Source of the DNA: Gimesia sp.
Lineage (GTDB): Bacteria; Planctomycetota; Planctomycetia; Planctomycetales; Planctomycetaceae
Assembly (NCBI RefSeq): GCF_040219335.1
Contig: NZ_JAVJSQ010000020.1
Location: 1-64,000, forward strand
Reading direction: 5' to 3'
DNA length: 64,000 nucleotides
The notes beneath the pieces were generated by a model that saw nothing but the letters and a program-made list of their open reading frames with translations, ran no database searches and was not told where the DNA came from. The position numbers and the translations under genes are program-made. Of the stretch, positions 58,527 to 64,000 are shown piece by piece. Position 1 is the first letter of the stretch; each line of letters opens with the position of its first letter.

Positions 58527-58799
58527 GGCGCTCTCAACCAAGACTCCAACGTATACACCGGTACGGTTATATCGCTGGTATCAATTGTAAGACACAGTGT
58601 CCACGTCGAGTGTGGGAAATAGTGAAAAGATTTTTTCGGGTGATCTCACCGAATTCGGAGAGAAACTGGTGGTCAACATCGTGTGCATATCTATAAATGG
58701 TCGATATTTATAAAGAATTAACAAAACCGGCTCGCATATAAAATATGCGGGTCGTGGGACAGATTTCGTTCCCTCTTGTTTGACCGATGACTTTTTTCT
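58527..58799. other. Intergenic region, no gene
   Basis: No coding frame is supported between the LRR and FHA genes; a minus-strand frame covering it overlaps the FHA gene and has no coding character. The right end holds the FHA promoter, listed separately. Confidence 0.45.
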
Positions 58800-58828
58800 T
58801 TTACTTAGTTCAGGGCCAGCCGTATAAT
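58800..58828 (+). promoter_or_regulatory. Likely sigma70 promoter of the FHA gene
   Basis: TTTACT at 58800-58805 and a perfect TATAAT at 58823-58828 are separated by 17 bases, the ideal spacing. The start codon of the FHA gene follows at 58873, leaving a leader of about 38 bases with GGAG near its end. Confidence 0.5.
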
Positions 58829-58872
58829 TAAGATTCATTAGAAGTAAGCTACGTTTGTATTTGGAGTCATTT

Positions 58873-59439
58873 ATGGCAGTCTGTTTAGTCCCCGTGAACC
58901 AGGGTCGCCCCATTGTGTTAGACAAGGCGATCATTCTTGTTGGACGGCATCCCGACTGCGATATCGTCATTAACGACAGCCCAAAGATTTCCCGCAAACA
59001 CTGCTGCCTGGCGATTGTCAATGATCGCCCGGTGATCCGAGATCTGGGCAGTATGAACGGGGTTTACGTCAACGGAACACGTATCGATTCGGAAGTTCGT
59101 CTGAGACTGCATGACGAAATCAAGATCGGTAACGTCGCTTATCATCTGGAAAACATCGGTGCGGACGACAAGAAGAAGCAGGGACCAAAGGAAAACAACC
59201 TCAGTTCCGACGATGCCCCGACCAAGGCTCCTTCTGTACAGCACTTTAAAAAGCCTGGCAAAGACATCGACATCTCTCAGCAGTTCCCCGTCGCGATTTC
59301 CGAAAGCGGCCAGAACGTGAAAGCGAATGAGAATCTGGACAGCAACGATCTGAGCGCTGAAGATGAAGAAGACGAAGACAATTACTCGGACAGCTTTGAA
59401 GGACATGGCTCGAACGTCGAGTTCATTTCTTCGTCGTAG
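58873..59439 (+). CDS. FHA-domain protein (188 aa)
   Basis: Residues about 1-95 form an FHA domain with the key phosphothreonine-binding residues GRHPDCDI, SPKISRKHCC and RDLGSMNGVYVNG. The rest is a disordered, strongly acidic tail with Lys and Ser stretches (EDEEDEDNYSD). FHA domains read phosphothreonine, so it probably works in a Ser/Thr-kinase pathway. ATG at 58873 follows GGAG; a TTG at 58855 has none. Its end overlaps the convergent YfhO-like gene by 17 bases. Confidence 0.9.
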   Translation: MAVCLVPVNQGRPIVLDKAIILVGRHPDCDIVINDSPKISRKHCCLAIVNDRPVIRDLGSMNGVYVNGTRIDSEVRLRLHDEIKIGNVAYHLENIGADDKKKQGPKENNLSSDDAPTKAPSVQHFKKPGKDIDISQQFPVAISESGQNVKANENLDSNDLSAEDEEDEDNYSDSFEGHGSNVEFISSS

Positions 59440-61561
59440 ACTCTTCTACTCCGGTCTGCTCAGCAGGCGGAAACTGCCTCCCCCGATTTTTCATCTGAAA
59501 TAACAGTGGGTGCCAGAACCTGAAATGAGCGATCGTCATGATCACCAGCAGTGTGATACAACTGATGATCCCGCCAATCAGAAACCAGCCTGACTGGTAA
59601 GCCCAGATCACTTGATGCTGACCCGCGGAAAGTTTCACACCCCGGTACATGCCATCCACCAGTTCTGCTTCCGCAGGCTGACCATCCACGTAGACTGACC
59701 AGCCGGGATACATGAGATCGGTCAGGATCAGCGTATCTTCTTCCGGCGTCTCTGCCTCAATGACAATTTCATTTGCCCGGTAGGACTTAATCTCTGCCTG
59801 CTGTTCGGCCACGGGATGTGTCCAGGCAACGCGACCGCGGGAACCTTCGAGTTCATAGAAGTAGACCGGTTCATCGAAGCGCCCCCAGGCGGGATTGATC
59901 ACGGCATCGAAATCGCTCCATACCGGTTTGACCGGCCAGCGACTCAGGTCCAGTGGATGCTGACTCAGGATGTGTGTCACCCCTGCTTTTCTCAACCATT
60001 CAATCTGCTCCGGCGTGGCCGGTTCTTTAAAAGGCAGCGGTTCCGGCATGGCCACCGCGGGGTCGAAATACTGCTCGGGGCCGATACCCAGATAGACGGG
60101 CGTGGAAGCCACGCCAATCAAGGTCGGCAGGTTTGCGCCCGGGGCAAACAACCTCACCGGCTGACCGTACTTGCTGGTAATCTCACGCAGTGCACTCTGA
60201 TCGACATTGTTAATCGGTGGATTCGGGATGACCGTAGCATAGGTCACATAGCGGCTGACGACCCAGAAATCCGCCGTGGTAAACAGGCAGACTAACGCCA
60301 CCACCCCAATCTGAATCGCGGGCTTCCAGTGGGCGATGAGACGCTCCAGACAAACACCGGCGATTACCGCCACCGCAAATGTCGTAACGATGCCATAGCG
60401 TCCAGGACCGGTAAAGAAACTGAAACCGGGGATGTGTCTGGTGATCGGCATTAACCAGCCTGGTGTATAGAGGAGTGCCAGAAAACCAATGATTGCCAGT
60501 AAGACCAGTCGTCGGTCACGTGTCCACGCTCCGGAAAATGTACCGTAAATCAACAGCAGCAGTGCGGCGATCCCGAAGTAGAGATGTGCTTCCACCTGAT
60601 TCGTGGCTTCCGAACCGGGAGCCAGTCCTGCATCAAGATTGACTTCATAAGGATACCAGGCCCAGGGCGCGACGATCTGCGACAGGTACCAGACGGGAAT
60701 ATGACCATAGCCGGGCTTATGCGAACGTTCGCCTACCTCGGCACGCTGACTGTGCTGTTTGAGTTCCCAGGTTGGCGCCAATTGAACTGCAGACAGTGCG
60801 TAGGTTGAAACAAAGGCGAGCAGCAACAGGATCACCGTGCGTCTGCGATAGGGTTTGAGTGCTTCGGTCGTATCATCCCGACTGAACCAGATGCGGGCGG
60901 GGATATAAACCAGCAGCATCAGTTGAGTGATGAAGGCCAGGTTAAAGTGGCCAGGCAGGATCTGCATACTGAGTGCGAAGCAGAGCAGAATCGGGTACCG
61001 CCAGTAGCGGGTCTGAAAGAAGGATTCCACGCACCAGAGTGTCAACGGGAGCCAGGCACCGCCGATGATGGCCCATTCCAGGCAGATCCGTGACGGAAAC
61101 CAGCCGTAGGTGTAGACCAGCCCCGCGAAGAGTGCTGCCGCGATCGAATAACCGATCCGCCTGACATACAGGGCAGTGAAGACAAACGCAAGGATGTAAT
61201 GCAGGATCTGCACGAAGTTATAAGCAGTATTAACGGGCAGAAAGCGGTAGGCGAAATAATTGAACGGGTAGAAGGCGCCGGTCTGGCTTTCCGCGACGAG
61301 GGGGAATCCATGACCGATGTAGGAATTCCAGAGCGGAAATTCGCCGGCCTGCAGGCGTTCTGCAAAGAAGGTTTTCTGTGGGAAGAAATAGGTATAGAGG
61401 TCGCCACCAATCAGTCCCCCACCCGACCAGAGACCGCTCCAGAAAACCCACGTCAGCGCGACGGCCATAATCAGAATGATACCGGCAAACAGGGGTGTGC
61501 CGAGCGGTTTTGTTTCCGCGGAGGGGGCGGGTTCGGCTTTCTTCTGGGAGGAACGACTCAA
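59423..61561 (-). CDS. YfhO-family membrane protein
   Basis: The 712-residue protein has about 12 membrane segments (from residues 28 to 440, plus one near the C-terminus), a short Pro-rich start and an extracytoplasmic domain of about 250 residues before the last helix. The segment GGGLIGGDLYTYFFPQKTFF and the late LILTDLMYPGWSVYVDG are YfhO-like. Members are GT-C-fold-like integral proteins, implicated in glycosylation of surface polymers. The start is TTG at 61561, with no other good start upstream. Confidence 0.8.
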   Translation of the reverse strand: MSRSSQKKAEPAPSAETKPLGTPLFAGIILIMAVALTWVFWSGLWSGGGLIGGDLYTYFFPQKTFFAERLQAGEFPLWNSYIGHGFPLVAESQTGAFYPFNYFAYRFLPVNTAYNFVQILHYILAFVFTALYVRRIGYSIAAALFAGLVYTYGWFPSRICLEWAIIGGAWLPLTLWCVESFFQTRYWRYPILLCFALSMQILPGHFNLAFITQLMLLVYIPARIWFSRDDTTEALKPYRRRTVILLLLAFVSTYALSAVQLAPTWELKQHSQRAEVGERSHKPGYGHIPVWYLSQIVAPWAWYPYEVNLDAGLAPGSEATNQVEAHLYFGIAALLLLIYGTFSGAWTRDRRLVLLAIIGFLALLYTPGWLMPITRHIPGFSFFTGPGRYGIVTTFAVAVIAGVCLERLIAHWKPAIQIGVVALVCLFTTADFWVVSRYVTYATVIPNPPINNVDQSALREITSKYGQPVRLFAPGANLPTLIGVASTPVYLGIGPEQYFDPAVAMPEPLPFKEPATPEQIEWLRKAGVTHILSQHPLDLSRWPVKPVWSDFDAVINPAWGRFDEPVYFYELEGSRGRVAWTHPVAEQQAEIKSYRANEIVIEAETPEEDTLILTDLMYPGWSVYVDGQPAEAELVDGMYRGVKLSAGQHQVIWAYQSGWFLIGGIISCITLLVIMTIAHFRFWHPLLFQMKNRGRQFPPAEQTGVEESTTKK

Positions 61562-61599
61562 GCGACTGGACCTTGTGCTGACTGAATACTGTCTGAAAT

Positions 61600-61647
61600 A
61601 AAAAAAGCAGGCGGCTGAATACCTGCGTGTATTCTAAGCCGCCTGCT
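61600..61647 (-). terminator. Intrinsic terminator of the 406-aa aldolase-like gene
   Basis: Read on the minus strand, AGCAGGCGGCT (61647-61637) pairs with 61616-61606, with inner GAATAC/GTATTC pairing, followed by a T run (A run 61600-61606 on the plus strand). It lies about 30 bases after the stop of the gene at 61677-62894. Confidence 0.9.
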
Positions 61648-61676
61648 CTGATGTCTCAACAGACTGCGTCCGGAAG

Positions 61677-62894
61677 TTAGTTCCCGAACATGCGGTTCAG
61701 GCGTGCCTGATGATAGGCCAGCTTTTCTGCGGAACTCATCGCTGCGAAATTCGGAGCTTCCTGAGTCTTCCCTGCTGCGGGTGTAGCCGCTGGTTTCTCT
61801 GCGGATGGGGTCGCCGGCTTGCCGCCTGCTTTCTTCTCCGGGAAGCTGAAGGTTTTGCCGTCTTCACCGCCATAGCTCATCACGGCGGTCTGGTAAGTCA
61901 GATCGGTTTCGAGATCGCGGTGCGGTTTAATGCTCAGTTCCTGCAGTACACCATGATAGGCTTTGACTGCGTCAACAGGCTGAATTTTGTCTTCGACCAG
62001 GTAACGCAAAAACTGAATGAAAGCGAGCTGATGTTCGGCCTGGTTGATCTTGCGACCAAAGAGGGCGACACGAGCCCCGTATTTCCGGGCATCGTAGATC
62101 AACTGGAAGGCATCGAGTGTCGTCCCTGCCGAACCGCCGAGAATACCGACGACGAGATGCGGATCATAGGCGACCAGTTCTTCCATGGCCCGCGGTCCGT
62201 GGTAGACCATCTTCAGAAAGACGGGACGTCCCGGCGATGCGACGCCGGCCAGGGTTCGGGCGATCAGGTCGTTAATGAAACCGGGGGCCAGATCTGCAGC
62301 GACCGCGTTACTGATGTTCGGATCGAAAATTTCCAGGAAGTGGCGGAACTTCTTACGTTCGGCTTCTTCGCGAAATTCCTTGTAGCGTTCAAGGGTCGCA
62401 AGGTCTTCTTCGAGATTGTTATTAAAGGTTACTGAGTAAAGACCCAGGTCGGCACCATAGGCGCGTTCTTCAGGCTTGCAGTCAAGATGTCCGCACTGGA
62501 TGTGATCCAGGCTGGCCGACCGGAATGGTTTGGCCGGCGGCAGATGCAGTTTGCCTCCACGGGGAACGTGCACGTCGGTGGTGTCGTTGGCCCGGGCGGC
62601 GGGAGTGATCGGCGAGTTGTCGAACAGTCGTTCGTCGATCGTCAGTTTTTCACTGGTGCTGGCTGACATCAAGACGATGTCGACCACTTCCTGCTTGATG
62701 ACTTCGCGAATCTGCTGACGGTATTCTGCCAGCGTTTTGTATTTGAGTTCCTGGTCGTGCCGTTCCGGAGAGAGTCCGGGGGCACCGATGCCGAAGGCCA
62801 TGTCGGCGTCTTTGGCATCAGCAATGATAAACTCTTTTGAGCCGCTGGGGTCAGCGTGAATTGACTGAAGCTTCCTGTCGAGAGATTTTTCCAT
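61677..62894 (-). CDS. Putative aldolase-like beta/alpha-barrel protein (about 405 aa)
   Basis: I do not recognise an assigned family. Residues about 40-330 have alternating strands and helices of a TIM-barrel type (VVDIVLMSASTSEKLTIDE, ADLGLYSVTFNN, FRHFLEIFDPN, RPVFLKMVYHG, HLVVGILGGSAGTTLDAFQ, GARVALFGRKIN), with the Lys in FLKMVY suggesting a class I aldolase-like active site. The tail is Ala/Pro/Lys-rich and ends SSAEKLAYHQARLNRMFGN. Start either ATG at 62894 or GTG at 62897. A strong terminator follows. Confidence 0.65.
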   Translation of the reverse strand: MEKSLDRKLQSIHADPSGSKEFIIADAKDADMAFGIGAPGLSPERHDQELKYKTLAEYRQQIREVIKQEVVDIVLMSASTSEKLTIDERLFDNSPITPAARANDTTDVHVPRGGKLHLPPAKPFRSASLDHIQCGHLDCKPEERAYGADLGLYSVTFNNNLEEDLATLERYKEFREEAERKKFRHFLEIFDPNISNAVAADLAPGFINDLIARTLAGVASPGRPVFLKMVYHGPRAMEELVAYDPHLVVGILGGSAGTTLDAFQLIYDARKYGARVALFGRKINQAEHQLAFIQFLRYLVEDKIQPVDAVKAYHGVLQELSIKPHRDLETDLTYQTAVMSYGGEDGKTFSFPEKKAGGKPATPSAEKPAATPAAGKTQEAPNFAAMSSAEKLAYHQARLNRMFGN

Positions 62895-62967
62895 CACACA
62901 ATCATTTCAAAAACAAAACGCAAAAGCAGAACGCATAAAACACTTCAGGTGGTCACCCGGCTGAGAA

Positions 62968-63894
62968 TCAGCCGAGGACTTTGTCGACGGTTTCCCGCAG
63001 AACCCGGCCGGACTGAGTCAGAGCCAGCTGTTCTTTGGGCCAGAGTTCGATTTCCAGGTGCTGCATGACGCCGGTGCGGCCCATGACGGTCGGAACCGAA
63101 ATACAGACATCCCGCAGACCAAAGGCACCATCCTGCAGTGATGAAACCGGCAGTATACGACGCTGGTCGAGGGCGATACAGTGTACGACATCGGCGATAC
63201 TCACGCCGACAGCGAAACCAGCTCCGCCCTTTTTCTTGATGACTTCAGCTCCGCTGCCACGTGTTTTCTTTTCGACTTCAGCAATCAGACCGGCATTGAC
63301 ACCAGGGAACTTGTCCAGAGGGAGTCCGCCGACCTGGGCAGCTGACCAGACGGGAACCATACTGTCGCCGTGCTCGCCGAGAATCAGGGTGGAAACCTGT
63401 GTCGGAGGGACGTCCAGACGGGCTGCCAGCATGCTGCGAAGACGGGTGGTATCGAGAACGGTACCCAGACCGATGACCTGCTGAGGCGGCAGTCCGAGTT
63501 CTTTCATGGCCAGGTAGGTCAGTACGTCAACCGGGTTGGAAACGACGAAGACAATCGCCCCGGGTTTGGTGCCAACACGTTTGACGTCAGCCAGGATGTT
63601 TTTGAACAATTCGACATTGCGGTTAATCAGGTCCAGGCGGCTTTCATCGGGCTTACGACGCAGACCGGCGGTGATGACGATCACATCGCTGTCTTTCACC
63701 AGTTCGGTGCCCCCCGCATAAATCTTCTGATCTGCAGTCAAGGAGCTGCCGTGCAGCAGGTCCAGGGCCTGGCCTTCGACCAGTTCCTGATTGACGTCTA
63801 CCAGAGCGATTTCCCGGACGATGCCTCCGGCCTGTAATGCAAAGGCGGCACAGGAACCGACGAGTCCCCCACCACCGATAATACTGACATTCAT
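62968..63894 (-). CDS. mdh: Malate dehydrogenase (LDH/MDH family)
   Basis: The 308-residue enzyme starts with the NAD-binding loop GGGGLVGS (residues 6-13), has the substrate loop TAGLRRKPDESR and the catalytic His in LGEHGDSMVP. The residue deciding specificity in the loop is Arg in RKP, as in malate dehydrogenases, where lactate dehydrogenases have Gln. I therefore call MDH, of the LDH-like three-domain group. ATG at 63894 is preferred over TTG at 63900. Confidence 0.88.
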   Translation of the reverse strand: MNVSIIGGGGLVGSCAAFALQAGGIVREIALVDVNQELVEGQALDLLHGSSLTADQKIYAGGTELVKDSDVIVITAGLRRKPDESRLDLINRNVELFKNILADVKRVGTKPGAIVFVVSNPVDVLTYLAMKELGLPPQQVIGLGTVLDTTRLRSMLAARLDVPPTQVSTLILGEHGDSMVPVWSAAQVGGLPLDKFPGVNAGLIAEVEKKTRGSGAEVIKKKGGAGFAVGVSIADVVHCIALDQRRILPVSSLQDGAFGLRDVCISVPTVMGRTGVMQHLEIELWPKEQLALTQSGRVLRETVDKVLG

Positions 63895-63951
63895 GATCAA
63901 ATCTTTTCTATATATGACGAAGTGAGCTGTGAGTAATTCTGCAAACGCGTG

Positions 63952-63970
63952 CCCGGGTGATTTACCCGGG
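63952..63970. repeat. GC-rich inverted repeat near the window end
   Basis: CCCGGGT at 63952-63958 pairs with ACCCGGG at 63964-63970 around a five-base loop. It lies upstream of mdh on its strand and may be the terminator of a gene outside the window or an operator; no T tract follows on the minus strand. Confidence 0.5.
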
Positions 63971-64000
63971 ACGACGGCCCGGGGATTACTGCCCCAGGGC

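Noticed and set aside
62968..63894. Lactate dehydrogenase
   Set aside because: The specificity loop has Arg before K-P (RRKPDESR), as in malate dehydrogenase; lactate dehydrogenases have Gln there.

Overview
The window looks like chromosomal DNA from a Planctomycetota bacterium, probably Gimesia-like (Planctomycetaceae); the genus is a guess. Support: a PSCyt1/PSD1 (DUF1549/DUF1553) protein followed by a DUF1501 protein, a sulfatase, a redoxin/cytochrome/copper monooxygenase/EF-hand fusion, a MoxR-DUF58 pair, a very long bacterial leucine-rich-repeat protein, an FHA protein and a flagellar block flhA-flhF-flhG-sigma factor.

Layout. (1) 1-7.7 kb is accessory DNA, AT-rich in places: the end of an IS3-family element, fragments of other transposases, a truncated Mrr-type nuclease, a five-gene minus-strand cluster headed by an AAA+ ATPase plus subtilisin-like protease pair (matching the IetAS anti-phage defence family), a SUKH/SMI1-KNR4 immunity-type gene flanked by hairpins, and a decayed DUF4031-like gene. 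(2) 7.7-16.1 kb is a dense plus-strand gene set that looks like a prokaryotic ubiquitin-like conjugation island: DUF1257, DUF2997, a Ycf46-type AAA+ ATPase, several small unknowns, a beta-grasp ubiquitin-like protein (Ubl), a protein joining an apparent E2-like domain to a cysteine-rich RING/treble-clef-like array, a JAMM (JAB) metalloprotease and an E1/ThiF-like adenylating enzyme. An XRE repressor lies inside on the opposite strand, and several gene junctions carry terminator-like hairpins directly before the next ribosome binding site. (3) 16.2-19.2 kb holds an unknown HTH-like protein, an excisionase-like protein, a tyrosine recombinase and a tRNA-Ser(GCT) whose 3' end faces the recombinase. 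This marks the right border of an integrated element; the left border is not identified.

(4) 19.5-64 kb is backbone. 19.5-31 kb: rmlD, GNAT, Uma2, sthA, sulfatase, the redoxin fusion, acpS, LOG-family protein, ftsH. 31-45 kb: dxr-rseP, a secreted toroid-like protein, a prepilin-peptidase-like protein lacking one catalytic Asp, a methyltransferase, and the DUF1549/1553 plus DUF1501 pair. 45-54 kb: the flagellar export/placement genes and sigma factor, then MoxR-DUF58. 54-64 kb: the LRR protein, FHA, a YfhO-like membrane protein, an aldolase-like barrel protein and malate dehydrogenase.

The most interesting part is the 7.7-16.1 kb island: a Ubl, E1, E2-like/RING-like fusion and JAMM protease in one transcription unit, carried on a tRNA-integrated element that also holds a defence system. 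Parts of such systems have been described by comparative genomics; this gene combination and the E2-RING-like fusion deserve a direct check. All function calls come from reading motifs, without database searches.
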